Shown here: one piece after another, positions 43,915 through 53,832 of the stretch
Layout of the letters: every line of letters starts with the position of its first letter
How positions within the stretch are numbered: position 1 is the first letter of the stretch
Origin: Streptomyces sp. TSRI0107
GTDB taxonomy: Bacteria > Actinomycetota > Actinomycetes > Streptomycetales > Streptomycetaceae
Direction: 5' to 3'
Assembly: GCF_001905845.1 (NCBI RefSeq)
Contig: NZ_LIVZ01000002.1
Location: 310,001 to 374,000, forward strand
DNA: 64,000 nt
The notes under the pieces: generated by a model
Told to the model about the DNA's origin: nothing
Seen by the model: only the letters and a program-made list of their open reading frames with translations
Database searches by the model: none
Translations under genes and position numbers: made by a program

Positions 43915-46900
43915 CTACAGCGGCATCGGCGCCAGGTCGCACTCGATCCGGCGGCGCTGACGGGCCGCCAGCAGCCAGGGGTGGTCGGAGCGTACGACCC
44001 GCTGGAAGCCCTCGACCGCCTTGCGCTGGAGCTCGTCCGCCTCCGCGACGCGGCCCAGTCCGCGCAGGTCGAGGGCGAGGTTCGCGGTGCAGGCCAGGGT
44101 CAGCGGGTGATTGGCGCCCGCGACCTCCGCCAGCAGCGGCAGGTTGGCCTCGTCGAGTGCCCGCGCGCCCTCGAAGTCCAGACGCGCGTACACCGTGTTG
44201 GCCTGGCCCAGCGCCACGGTCAGCGTCACCACGTACCGGTCCCCCAGCGTCTCGGTGAGCCGCCGGGCCGCCTCGTCCTCCAGTTCCTGCGCGGCGTCGA
44301 GGTCGCCGAGCGCGCGCAGGGTGGCCGCCAGGTTGGCCTTGGCCATCTGCGTGTACGCGTGGTGCTCGCCCAGCCGGGCCGCGTAGCGGCGCGCGGCGTC
44401 CTCGCCCAGCGCCCGGGACCGTTCCAGTTCCCCGGCGAGACGCTGGTCGACGCAGAGGTTGACCTCCGTGGCGAGGGAGTCGGCGTGGTCGACCCCGTAC
44501 CGGGCGGTGAAGCGCCGCAGCGTCTCCTCGCTCAGCTTGGCCGCCTCCGCGAGCGCCCCGTCGCGGCGCCGGCAGACCGCGAGGTTGCGGGCGATGCGCA
44601 GGGTGAGCGGGTGTTCCTCGCCGAAAGTGCTCCGCGCCCGCCGGTAGACGTCCTCCTGGAAGTCGCGAGCGCCCGGGTAGTCGCCGCCCTCCCGCATGTC
44701 GACCGCGAGCACGTTGAGGGTGTTGAGGGTGAAGTAGCTGGTGGGGCCGTACAGCAGCTCGCGCTGCCGGGCGGTCTCCTGGTTCAGCGGCAGGGCCTCG
44801 CGGAAGTCGCCGGACAGGGTCAGGTCGACGCCCCAGCTGTGGGCACCGCGCAGGGTGGTCGGGTCGTCGGGGCCGAACAGCGACCGGGCCAGCTCGGTGG
44901 CCTCCTTGCCCAGGTCACGGGCTTCGTAGAACAGGCCCTGGTAGCGGTGCGCGTCGGACATCTCGACGAGCCCGTCGATGAGTTCCTCCGGCTCGACGTC
45001 GATACGGCGGGAGACCTCCAGGGCCCGCTCGGTGATCGGGATGGACTCGGCGATCTGCCCGATCTGGCGCAGCAGGAAGGCGAAGGACTTCGCCATGCGG
45101 ATGACGAAGATGTCCTCCTCGCCGGAGGAGGCGAGCCAGGCGGTCCACACCTGCCGGCCGTAGTTCGCGGCGCCTTCGTGGTCGCCCCAGACGTAGAGGA
45201 ACAGCACGGTCTCGAAGACCAGCTCGCGCACGAACCGGTCGGTGCTGGTCAGCGCCTGCGAGGCGAGCACGTGGGGCAGCAGCGCCTGGTAGGCGCGCCA
45301 TTCGGCGGAGGAGCCGTAGTTGCCGGGTTTGGCCGCCGACAGCAGCTGGTGCGCGCCGTTGCGCATCCGCTCGCGCTCCTCGGGGGCCAGCTTGCCGAGG
45401 AGCACGGTCTGGAGCAGGCGGTGCATCTGCAGGGTGTCGGACCGCGGGTCGACCTTGATCAGGGAGAACTGGCTGAGGTCGCGGATGGCGCGGTTCAGTT
45501 TGATCGGCTCGCGCAGCAGCGGGTCGACCTCGGGGCTGATGCTGATGCCGCGGCTGGCGCGCAGCATGGACCTCGGGATGGGCTCGGGGGCCATGCTGGC
45601 GCAGATGTCGAGCAGTTGCCGGGCGCCGGGGTTGTTCTCCTGGATCCGTTCCAGGGAGATGTCCCAGGCGGCGGCGACGGACACCTGGTAGTCGGGTGCC
45701 GGTTCGAGTTCGAGGATCTCGGGGCTGCGCTGTTCGAGCAGTTCGAGGTATTCGTCGACGAGCATGCCGGTCACCGCGCGCCAGGCGCCGGCCTGCTCCA
45801 CCGCGAGCGGCAGGTCGCCGAGGGCCTCGGCGAGCCGGTTGGCGTCCTCGGTGGACAGGTCGGGCGAGCGCTTCTGCAGCAGCTCGATCGACTCCTCGCG
45901 TTCGAAGACGTTGACCGACAGCGGTGTGGCCACGCGTTCCCAGGCCCGGTTCCGGGAGGTGACGATGACCTTCCCCGGCCCGCTGGTGGGGAAGTAGTTG
46001 CGCACCGCCTCGACGTCCTCGGCGTTGTCGAAGACGAGCAGCCAGTTGTCGTACGGCGCTCCGCTGCGCAGGGCCTCCAGGACGGCGGGCACGGCCGTGT
46101 TGGCGGTGGGGGCGCCCTCCTGGCCGGCCGGGGCGACGCCCATCTGCGCGGCGAGCGTGGCCAGCGCCGCGAGGATCAGCGATTCCCGCTCGGCCGGGAT
46201 CCAGCAGATCACCTTGTACTCGTGCAGGTGGGTGTAGATGTACTCCAGCGCCAGCTGCGACTTGCCGACCCCGCCGAGGCCGTGCAACGCGTGCGGCAGC
46301 ACGGCCGCTGTGTCCCGGGCGCTCAGCTGCTCCTCCACGGCCCTCAGCAGCGCCTGGCGGCCGACGAACGAGTTGTTCCGCAAGGGAACGTTCACCAGAA
46401 GGGCCGGCGTTGCGGTCGTGGTGCTCTGCATGAGCGGCTCAGCCTCCGGGGCTTCTTGTGGGGTCGCTTCGGTTACCGGGCTCGGCACAGGTTCTCCAGG
46501 TGGATCAGGTGGATCAGGGGGATCGGGCACGTTCGCCCCTGAATCACTGCCTGATCCGCCGCCGGATGATCCCTCGCCGCCGTGGTGGTTCACCTCACCG
46601 GGTGCAATTCCGGACAAACCGGAGTATGTGCCTGCCTGCACCCGTTCGGATGGCTCGGAGGCGGCCCGGTCGAGGTTGGGCTCGATCCGTTTCGCGCGTT
46701 CGGAGTACGGCCCCGACAGCGCGCGCATGACGGCCAGTTCGCTGCGCACCCAGGCCCGCTCGGACGGGTCGGGCAGCCGCGCGCCCACCGGGTCGCGGAG
46801 CGCGGCGCGCAGCGCGACCCCGCGCTCGCCGGCCGCGGGCAGCTCCCCGACCAGGCTTACGGTGCGGGCGAGTTGGGTGCGGGTGGTGGTGGCGAGCAGC

Positions 46901-48504
46901 GCCTCGCGCACCCCTTCGGCGAACTCGGGGCGCCCTTCGCCGCCGCTGTCCCAGTCGATCAGCCCGCCCATCAGGATCTCGGCGAGGTGGTCCGGGCCGG
47001 TCTCCGGCATGGTGCGCCGCCGCAACTGCTCCACGAGGTCGAAGTCGAAGGGTACGGCGGCCAGTTGGGTGGCCAGGCGGCGTGCGGCGGGGGTGGCGAG
47101 GGTGAAGAAGCGGCGTACGGCGCCGGCGGCGGCGCGCGGGAGGCGCGGCGCGCGCAGTCCGGGCGCGGGCGCGCCCTTGGTGAGGGTGCCGGCGAGGACG
47201 ACCGGCAGGGCGCGGCGCACTCCGCGGTCGCCGGTGACGAGGTCCGCCCAGGCGGCCAGCGAACCGGGCTTCAGGGACAGCACCGGCACCGGGACGGAAC
47301 CGTCGCCCGCGTCGGGCAGCGGGCGCAGCGGGTCGGGGCCGCCGGGCGGCGCCCAGTGGCCGAGGCCCCGGTTGGCGGCGCCGAATCCCCCCGCTTCCAG
47401 GACGGCCTGGTGGGGGTAGAGCGAGGTGCGGTGGCGCAGATGGGGCGGCAGCAGGTGCACCAGGGCGGTGGGCCCCGCCTGGGCGAGCCGGCCGAGGAGG
47501 GCGTCGGCGGCGGGCGCGGCCCAGCCGTGCGCGAGTCCGTCGGTGACGACGAGGAAGACCCGGCCGCCGCGGCCGTCGAGGAGTTCGGCGGGGTCGGTGG
47601 GGGCACGGCCGGTGCCCCAGCGCAGGGTGGCGTTCCCGGTGCGCGGCACGTTCACCCGGACCGCGCGCACCCCGCGGAAGGCGCCGCTGTGCTCGGCGGC
47701 CTCGGTGAGGCGGGCGGTGGTGTCCTCCCAGATCCGCATGGTGGGGGCGTCGTCGACGAGCAGCACCAGGTCGAACGCGGAGGCCCGGGCGGGGCGCAGG
47801 AAGGGCATCCACATGCCGTCGACGACCCCCTGCTCGGCGGTGGTCTCCTCGTCCAGTTCCAGGGTGTCGCGGGAGGGCACACGCCGGGCCAGCCGGTGCA
47901 GTGCGCGGGCGAGCAGGGCCGTCGGCCGGCCGGGCGAGGCCGGCGCGGTCTCGGTGTCGGGCAGCAGCGGGCGCGCCACGTGCAGGGTGAGCGGCCCCTC
48001 GGGATCGGGGACGGGTAACCGGCGCCCGGCTCCGGCGGGCGAGGCCCCGGCGGGGGGCATCGGCCGTTCACGGGGCGACAGCGGGCCGGGGTCGCGCGGC
48101 CGGCGGACGTCCGGGGCAGGGGCGGGATCGGGGGCGGGCTGTCCGGCGGGGGGTTCGGTGTCGTCGGCCGGGGGTGTGCGGGGGCGCGCGGCGTCCTCGG
48201 CGACGGGGCCTTCGGGGCGCGCCTCGCCGCCGCCCTCGCGTCCCGGTGCGGCCGGGCCGCCGTGCCGGTCCCAGTAGGCGGCGAGCCAGACGGCGTCGGC
48301 GATCTCCTGCCAGCGCGGGGGGAGTTCCGCCTCGGCGGAGGGCTGCGGAAGGCCCGGGGAGTCGCGTTCCGGGGTGTCGCGCAGCGCGCCTGTGTCCTCA
48401 CTCGCGAACTCGTCTGACTCGGGGTACGCCACAGGAGGCGACGAGCCCGAGGCGGGGCCACTGTCGCCGAGTCCGGATGCGCGCTCCCTGGGAAAGCCGT
48501 TCAT
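43915..48504 (-). CDS. fxsT: Large STAND sensor: vWA-like (SAV_2336-type), NB-ARC ATPase and TPR array
   Basis: 1529 residues from ATG 48504. Residues 1-150 are low-complexity, Pro/acidic. About 155-470 is an SAV_2336-like, vWA-type domain (FDLVLLVDDAPTM). After a Gly/Ser/Pro linker, about 705-1000 is an NB-ARC ATPase: Walker A GLGGVGKS near 740, Walker B LLVFDNAED and the downstream winged region. From about 1050 to the end run tetratricopeptide repeats with A/L/Y periodicity. This is the architecture called FxSxx-COOH system TPR protein. It should oligomerise on ATP and sense a signal through the TPRs. It follows MoxR immediately (TGAATG). Confidence 0.9.
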   Translation of the reverse strand: MNGFPRERASGLGDSGPASGSSPPVAYPESDEFASEDTGALRDTPERDSPGLPQPSAEAELPPRWQEIADAVWLAAYWDRHGGPAAPGREGGGEARPEGPVAEDAARPRTPPADDTEPPAGQPAPDPAPAPDVRRPRDPGPLSPRERPMPPAGASPAGAGRRLPVPDPEGPLTLHVARPLLPDTETAPASPGRPTALLARALHRLARRVPSRDTLELDEETTAEQGVVDGMWMPFLRPARASAFDLVLLVDDAPTMRIWEDTTARLTEAAEHSGAFRGVRAVRVNVPRTGNATLRWGTGRAPTDPAELLDGRGGRVFLVVTDGLAHGWAAPAADALLGRLAQAGPTALVHLLPPHLRHRTSLYPHQAVLEAGGFGAANRGLGHWAPPGGPDPLRPLPDAGDGSVPVPVLSLKPGSLAAWADLVTGDRGVRRALPVVLAGTLTKGAPAPGLRAPRLPRAAAGAVRRFFTLATPAARRLATQLAAVPFDFDLVEQLRRRTMPETGPDHLAEILMGGLIDWDSGGEGRPEFAEGVREALLATTTRTQLARTVSLVGELPAAGERGVALRAALRDPVGARLPDPSERAWVRSELAVMRALSGPYSERAKRIEPNLDRAASEPSERVQAGTYSGLSGIAPGEVNHHGGEGSSGGGSGSDSGANVPDPPDPPDPPGEPVPSPVTEATPQEAPEAEPLMQSTTTATPALLVNVPLRNNSFVGRQALLRAVEEQLSARDTAAVLPHALHGLGGVGKSQLALEYIYTHLHEYKVICWIPAERESLILAALATLAAQMGVAPAGQEGAPTANTAVPAVLEALRSGAPYDNWLLVFDNAEDVEAVRNYFPTSGPGKVIVTSRNRAWERVATPLSVNVFEREESIELLQKRSPDLSTEDANRLAEALGDLPLAVEQAGAWRAVTGMLVDEYLELLEQRSPEILELEPAPDYQVSVAAAWDISLERIQENNPGARQLLDICASMAPEPIPRSMLRASRGISISPEVDPLLREPIKLNRAIRDLSQFSLIKVDPRSDTLQMHRLLQTVLLGKLAPEERERMRNGAHQLLSAAKPGNYGSSAEWRAYQALLPHVLASQALTSTDRFVRELVFETVLFLYVWGDHEGAANYGRQVWTAWLASSGEEDIFVIRMAKSFAFLLRQIGQIAESIPITERALEVSRRIDVEPEELIDGLVEMSDAHRYQGLFYEARDLGKEATELARSLFGPDDPTTLRGAHSWGVDLTLSGDFREALPLNQETARQRELLYGPTSYFTLNTLNVLAVDMREGGDYPGARDFQEDVYRRARSTFGEEHPLTLRIARNLAVCRRRDGALAEAAKLSEETLRRFTARYGVDHADSLATEVNLCVDQRLAGELERSRALGEDAARRYAARLGEHHAYTQMAKANLAATLRALGDLDAAQELEDEAARRLTETLGDRYVVTLTVALGQANTVYARLDFEGARALDEANLPLLAEVAGANHPLTLACTANLALDLRGLGRVAEADELQRKAVEGFQRVVRSDHPWLLAARQRRRIECDLAPMPL

Positions 48505-49557
48505 TCAGCGGCCCTTCGCGAGGTCGCGGAGGAGCATTTCCACGAGCTTACGCCCGTGACCGTCGCCCTGGAAACCACCCGCCGTAGTCATATGGACAGC
48601 GTTCAGTAGCTGGTCCAGGGAGTGGGTGCCCCCGGCCTGGACCCGCTGGACGAACAGTTTCACCAGGTCTTCGGTGCCCTCGGGGCGAGCCCCGAGGTGT
48701 CCTTCCACCATGGCCAGAAGTTGCTCCCGGGTGGGCACGCGCATCTCCAGCGGGAGACAGCGCCTGCGGAAGGCCGCCGGGAACTCGCGCTCCCCGTTGC
48801 TGGTGATCACCACGACCGGGAACTCCCGGCACTCGACGCGCCCGTCGCGCACCACGGCGTGGCCGCCGGGGTCGCCGGTGTGGACGCGGGCGGCCTCCGC
48901 GGCGTCTCGCACCAGTTCCGGGACGTCATAGCTTCCGTTCTCCAGGACGTGCAGCAGGTCGTTCGGCAGGTCTATGTCGCTCTTGTCGAGTTCGTCGACG
49001 AGGAGCACCCGGGGACGATCGTAGGGCAGAAGCGCGGTGCCGAGCGGCCCCAGGGTGATGAAGTCCCCGAGCACCGGGGGCAGTTGAGCCTCGCTGTCCT
49101 CGGACTCGACCGCGGCGGCCTCACCCAGTCCGGCCTGCCAGGCGGCGATGGCCTGGGCGCGGCCCATCGCGTCGTGGCTGTAGAGGCCGTCGCGCAGGGT
49201 GGTGCGGCTGACCACGTTCCACTCCAGGACCCGGCCCAGCCCCAGCTCACGGGCGATCACATAGGCGAGCGTGGACTTGCCGACGCCGGGCGGGCCGGTG
49301 ATCAGCAGCGGGCGGCGCAGCAGCAGGGCGGCGTTGACGGTGTCGATCTCGTCCTGGCCGAGCTGCGGGGTGATCTCGCCGGGGCCGAGGCGGCGCTCGG
49401 CGGCCTCCGGGTCGTCCGGCGGGGCGGGCTGCAGCGGTCCGCCGCGGAACCGGCGCCAGGGCGGCGGCTCGGGCAGGGCCGGCGGCACCTCGGGCGCCCG
49501 GCCGGTGGCGTGGAAGACGCGCCAGCCGCCTGGTTCCGTGTGCTCCTGCACGGTCAT
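48505..49557 (-). CDS. MoxR-type AAA+ ATPase
   Basis: 350 residues from ATG 49557. Walker A GPPGVGKST (about 89-97), Walker B LLVDELDK (about 183), sensor region ITSNGEREFPAAFRRRC. MoxR ATPases act as chaperones with vWA-domain partners. Here it sits between the VMAP and vWA-like/STAND genes, with an 11-bp gap to the VMAP stop and no gap to the STAND start, so all three should be co-translated. Together they match the MoxR-vWA-VMAP ternary conflict systems described by Aravind and colleagues. Confidence 0.9.
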   Translation of the reverse strand: MTVQEHTEPGGWRVFHATGRAPEVPPALPEPPPWRRFRGGPLQPAPPDDPEAAERRLGPGEITPQLGQDEIDTVNAALLLRRPLLITGPPGVGKSTLAYVIARELGLGRVLEWNVVSRTTLRDGLYSHDAMGRAQAIAAWQAGLGEAAAVESEDSEAQLPPVLGDFITLGPLGTALLPYDRPRVLLVDELDKSDIDLPNDLLHVLENGSYDVPELVRDAAEAARVHTGDPGGHAVVRDGRVECREFPVVVITSNGEREFPAAFRRRCLPLEMRVPTREQLLAMVEGHLGARPEGTEDLVKLFVQRVQAGGTHSLDQLLNAVHMTTAGGFQGDGHGRKLVEMLLRDLAKGR

Positions 49558-49568
49558 GCCGGTGCCTC

Positions 49569-51101
49569 CTAGCTGGCCAGGTCGTCGTGGTCGGTGGGCT
49601 GGATGTCGACCGGGCGGGTCGGATCATCCCAGAAGAAGGCGATATGCCGGCCCAGCAGATGCGGCTGGCTGTCGACTTCGGCCTTCTGGCGGAGTCGGTG
49701 GATGGCCCGCGGGATCTGCGCCGGCGTCGGCACGGACGCGAAGACGGCCGTGACCACTTCCCTGCGCTCCGCCACGAACACCCCCCTGCGGTCCCAGACC
49801 GCGAGCCCTATGCCCTCCGCTATGGCCGCCTTCAGCGCCTCCAGGGCGAAGGAGTCGGCCGGTGCGTCCAACACCACCGCCGTATGTCTGGCTTCCCCGG
49901 CGAGGGCGATCTGCCACGCGTCGAGCCGCTGCGCGTCCGGTTCGCTCCACCCGTGCACGGTGACGCCGTGCTGCCGCAGGGCGCGCCAGCGCTCCCGCCA
50001 CTGGTTCCGGACCAGGACGTCGTCGGTACGCATGCGCTCCAGACTGCGTAGATGGACCCCGTACTTCACACCGAGCGGGAGTGGACGCCCGTCACCGGAG
50101 CGCAGCCGTAATCCGGCCACATCGTGGTTGAGGAGGTCGTACGGAAGGACGAACTCGATGTACGGCGGTGGCTGCTCGCGTCCGCCGGGGTCGGGGGCCC
50201 ACTGGGCGGCCCAGAGCCGGGCTCCCTGCTGGAGCGCGCGCTCCACGGCCGCGCCGAGGCCTTCCAGGGTGGTGACGACGGGCTCCTCGGGCTGCGGGTC
50301 CCAGTATCCGGTGACCGTGTTGAGCCAGGCGCGGACGACCACCTCGCCGGAGCCGTCGCGGGCGGGCTCGACGGCGATGATCAGACAGCGGGGGATGTCG
50401 GTGTCGGCCGGGCCGGCGGGGCGTTCGGCGCGGCGCCGGCGCAGCGCGTCCGCCAGTCCGGCGCGCTGCGCCCAGCCGTCGGCCCAGACGGTGAGCGCGG
50501 CACGGTGGGTGGGGGTGAGCCGGGCGGCGTGGTCGAGGAGGAGCACGGCGGGCGGCAGTCCGTCGGGCTGGACGTTCCACTCGAGGACGTGGGTGAACAG
50601 CTGTTCCGGGGTGAGTCCCGCGGGCAGCTGGAGGCCGTTGAGGTCGCCGACGAGGCCGTCGCGCAGGCGCCGGGCGGAGATCTCGCCCTGGGCTCTGGCC
50701 AATAACGCGCGGGCGGTGCTCTCGTCCTGGGCGGTGAGCGGGCCGGGCAGTTTCAGGGCGGGTGGGGCGGCGGCCTCGATGAGCCGGTCGAACTCGGCGG
50801 CCGCGGCGGCGCCCTCGAAAATCCTCACCACCGTGACGAGTACGCGCTCGCCGTGCGGCGCGTTCAGCGCGGCGCGGGCCAGCGTCACCGCGTCCTCGCG
50901 CAGTTTGACGCCCCGGATGTCGACCTGCTTGGTCAGATGGTCACCGAGGACCTCGGCGAACCGGATCCGCTCCTGCGGGTCGGCCGTACAGCCCAGCTCG
51001 CAGAGCGCGTCGGTCAGCCGTAAGAGAAGTTCCAGGCCCCGGGCGCGCGCGTCATCGTCATCCGGTTCGCCCGCTGTGCCCAGTCCCGCGCCTGTCCCCA
51101 C
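49569..51101 (-). CDS. VMAP-domain protein with N-terminal effector-associated domain
   Basis: 510 residues from GTG 51101 (GGGGGA upstream). N-terminus about 18-95 is a helical block (LTDALCELGCTADPQERIRF) resembling the caspase C-terminal EAD: both read DAL then DPxER at similar spacing. The C-terminal half holds the VMAP-C pattern: IEFVLPYDLLNHDVAGLRLR, LPLGVKYGVHLRSLERM, then WRERWRALRQHG. VMAP proteins bridge effectors to MoxR/vWA modules. First gene of its operon. Inference: it couples the caspase to the ATPase machinery. Confidence 0.85.
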   Translation of the reverse strand: MGTGAGLGTAGEPDDDDARARGLELLLRLTDALCELGCTADPQERIRFAEVLGDHLTKQVDIRGVKLREDAVTLARAALNAPHGERVLVTVVRIFEGAAAAAEFDRLIEAAAPPALKLPGPLTAQDESTARALLARAQGEISARRLRDGLVGDLNGLQLPAGLTPEQLFTHVLEWNVQPDGLPPAVLLLDHAARLTPTHRAALTVWADGWAQRAGLADALRRRRAERPAGPADTDIPRCLIIAVEPARDGSGEVVVRAWLNTVTGYWDPQPEEPVVTTLEGLGAAVERALQQGARLWAAQWAPDPGGREQPPPYIEFVLPYDLLNHDVAGLRLRSGDGRPLPLGVKYGVHLRSLERMRTDDVLVRNQWRERWRALRQHGVTVHGWSEPDAQRLDAWQIALAGEARHTAVVLDAPADSFALEALKAAIAEGIGLAVWDRRGVFVAERREVVTAVFASVPTPAQIPRAIHRLRQKAEVDSQPHLLGRHIAFFWDDPTRPVDIQPTDHDDLAS

Positions 51102-51282
51102 CGACTTTCCCCCTGAGTCGGTATGCCTGCCTGACCGACCAGCGAAGTTAGCACGGCAACCAGCGGTTAACCAGGGACGAATGGGACCGGGCGGGGCGGG
51201 AACGGCGGGTCGGCCGAGATCGCCCCCTCACGGAGGCGACCTGGCCGGAATCCGCCGTCACCGCGTACGAATCCGGACGTCC

Positions 51283-53832
51283 CTAGAGCCGCGGGTCCAC
51301 CGGCTCCGACTCCAGTGCGAGCACCCCGAACACGGCTTCGTGGACCCGCCACAGCGGCTCGCCGTCCGCCAGCCGGTCCAGGGCCTCCAGACCGAGCGCG
51401 TACTCGCGGACGGCCAGCGACCGCTTGTGGTTCAGGAACCGCTGCCGGAGCCGGTCGAGGTTGTCCGGGCGGGTGTACTCGGGGCCGTAGACGATCCGCA
51501 GGTACTCCCGTCCGCGGACCTTCACGCCGGGCTGCACCAGCCGCCCCTTCTCGTCGCGGACGAGCGCGCCGACCGGCTTGACGACCATGCCCTCGCCGCC
51601 GCGTCCGGTCATCTCCAGCCACCAGTCGACGCCCGCCCGCACCGACTCGGGGTCGGCGGTGTCGACGTACAGCCGCCGGGTGGTCTGCAGCAGTCCGGTG
51701 CCGTCGTGCTCGACGAGCCGGTCCAGCAGGGCCAGCTGCTCGTCGTGCGGCAGCCCGGCGAGGCTGCGCCCTCGCACGGCGAGGATCTGGAACGGGGCCA
51801 GGCGGACGCCGTCCAGGCCGTCGGTGCCCCAGCAGTAGCGGCGGTACGCCTCGGTGAACGCGGCCGCGTCGGCGGCCCGCTCGCGCTGCCGCTCCAGCAG
51901 CCCGCCCGTGTCGACCCCGCGGGCCGCGGCGCCCTCCAGGGCGGCCAGGACGCCGGGGAACACCGCGCCGGACGCGGCGCCGACCGCGGCGTACTGGCTG
52001 CGCAGCAGCCCGGACGCCTTCAGCGACCACGGCATCAGCTCGGCGTCGAGCAGCAGCCAGTCCGTGTCGAGTCCGCTCCACAGCCCGGCGGCGCCGATCG
52101 CCTCGCGCAGCCGGCCGAGGATCGCCTCGGTGGTCGTGTCGTCGTCGAAGAAGGGGCGACCGGTGCGGGTGTAGAGGGACCCGGTGGGGCCGTCCACCCC
52201 GAAGCGCTTCCTCGCAGCCTCCGCGTCCTTGCACACCAGCACGACCGCCCGCGAGCCCATGTGCTTCTCCTCGCACACGACCCGCGCGACACCGTCCCGG
52301 GCGTACTGCGCGAACGCCTCCACCGGGTGCTCCAGGTAGCCCTCCACCGTGCTGGTGGCCGTCGGCGCCATGGTCGGCGGGAGGTACGGCAGCAGCCTGG
52401 GGTCGATCGCGAAGCGGCTCATGACCTCCAGGGCCGCGGCCCCGTTCTCCTCGCGCACGGAGACGCGGCCCGCGTGCCGGGTCTCCACGACCCGCCGGCC
52501 GTGCACGTCGGCCAGGTCCAGCGGCCGCCCGTCGTGCCCGCCGGGCGCCTCGCTGCGCAGCGGCTTCACCGGCTCGTACCAGACCCGCTCCGCCGGTACG
52601 TCGACCAGCTCCCGCTCCGGCCAGCGCAGCGCCGTGAGCTTGCCGCCGAAGACGGCGCCGGTGTCCAGGCAGATCGTGTTGTTGAGCCAGGTGGCCTCCG
52701 GCACCGGGGTGTGGCCGTAGACGACGGCCGCGCGGCCCCGGTAGTCCTCGGCCCACGGGTAGCGCACCGGCAGCCCGAACTCGTCGGTCTCGCCGGTGGT
52801 CTCGCCGTACAGGGCGTGCGAGCGGACCCGGCCGGAGGTGCGGCCGTGGTACTTCTCCGGCAGACCGGCGTGGCAGACCACCAGCCGGCCGCCGTCCAGC
52901 ACGTAGTGGCTGACGAGACCGTCGATGAACTCCCGTACCTCGCGCGTGAACTCCTCGCTCTCGCCCTCCATCTGCGCGATGGTCTCGGCGAGCCCGTGGG
53001 TCTGCTGGACCTTGCGGCCCTTGAGGTGGCGGCCGTACTTGTTCTCGTGGTTGCCGGGCACGCACAGCGCGTTGCCGGACTTGACCATGGACATCACCCG
53101 GCGCAGCACGCCGGGGCTGTCCGGGCCGCGGTCGACCAGGTCGCCGACGAAGACGGCGGTACGGCCGTCGGGGTGCACGCCGTCGGCATAGCCCAGCTTG
53201 CCGAGCAGGGCCTCCAGTTCGGCGGAGCAGCCGTGGATGTCGCCGATGATGTCGAACGGGCCGGTGAGGTGGGTCAGGTCGTTGAACCGCTTCTCGGTGA
53301 CGACGGTGGCGTGCTCGACCTCCTCGGCGCCGCGCAGCACATGCACCTTGCGGAAGCCCTCCCGCTCCAGGTGCCGCAGCGAGCGGCGCAGTTCGCGGGT
53401 GTGCCGCTGGATGACCCGGCGCGGCATGTCGGCCCGGTCGGTGCGGGCCGCGTTGCGCTCGGCGCACACCTCCTCGGGCACGTCGAGCACGATGGCTATC
53501 GGCAGTACGTCGTGCTGCTTGGCCAGGTCGATCAGCTGCCGCCGGGACTCCTTCTGCACGCTGGTGGCGTCCACGACCGTGCGGCGGCCGGCGGCGAGCC
53601 GCTTGCCGGCGATGTAGTGCAGGACGTCGAAGGCGTCCTTGCTGGCGCTCTGGTCGTTCTCGTCGTCGGCGACCAGGCCGCGGCAGAAGTCGGAGGAGAT
53701 CACCTCGGTGGGCTTGAAGTGCCTGCGGGCGAACGTGGACTTGCCGGAGCCGGAGGCGCCGATGAGGACGACGAGCGAGAGGTCGGTGACGGGCAGGGCC
53801 CGTGCCCTCGCGGTCGGGGTGGTCTCGGTCAT
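51283..53832 (-). CDS. pnkp: Bacterial Pnkp: RNA 5'-kinase, 2',3'-phosphatase and adenylyltransferase
   Basis: 849 residues from ATG 53832 (ATGA overlap with Hen1). Three domains in order: P-loop kinase GASGSGKST (about 23-31), calcineurin-type phosphatase GDIHG, GDLVDRG and GNHE (about 190-260), and a ligase-like adenylyltransferase with nucleotidyl Lys in EEKHMGSRA (about 520). This is the bacterial Pnkp that heals and, with Hen1, seals RNA cut by ribotoxins. It lies beside the VMAP operon with a 181-bp gap. Confidence 0.94.
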   Translation of the reverse strand: MTETTPTARARALPVTDLSLVVLIGASGSGKSTFARRHFKPTEVISSDFCRGLVADDENDQSASKDAFDVLHYIAGKRLAAGRRTVVDATSVQKESRRQLIDLAKQHDVLPIAIVLDVPEEVCAERNAARTDRADMPRRVIQRHTRELRRSLRHLEREGFRKVHVLRGAEEVEHATVVTEKRFNDLTHLTGPFDIIGDIHGCSAELEALLGKLGYADGVHPDGRTAVFVGDLVDRGPDSPGVLRRVMSMVKSGNALCVPGNHENKYGRHLKGRKVQQTHGLAETIAQMEGESEEFTREVREFIDGLVSHYVLDGGRLVVCHAGLPEKYHGRTSGRVRSHALYGETTGETDEFGLPVRYPWAEDYRGRAAVVYGHTPVPEATWLNNTICLDTGAVFGGKLTALRWPERELVDVPAERVWYEPVKPLRSEAPGGHDGRPLDLADVHGRRVVETRHAGRVSVREENGAAALEVMSRFAIDPRLLPYLPPTMAPTATSTVEGYLEHPVEAFAQYARDGVARVVCEEKHMGSRAVVLVCKDAEAARKRFGVDGPTGSLYTRTGRPFFDDDTTTEAILGRLREAIGAAGLWSGLDTDWLLLDAELMPWSLKASGLLRSQYAAVGAASGAVFPGVLAALEGAAARGVDTGGLLERQRERAADAAAFTEAYRRYCWGTDGLDGVRLAPFQILAVRGRSLAGLPHDEQLALLDRLVEHDGTGLLQTTRRLYVDTADPESVRAGVDWWLEMTGRGGEGMVVKPVGALVRDEKGRLVQPGVKVRGREYLRIVYGPEYTRPDNLDRLRQRFLNHKRSLAVREYALGLEALDRLADGEPLWRVHEAVFGVLALESEPVDPRL

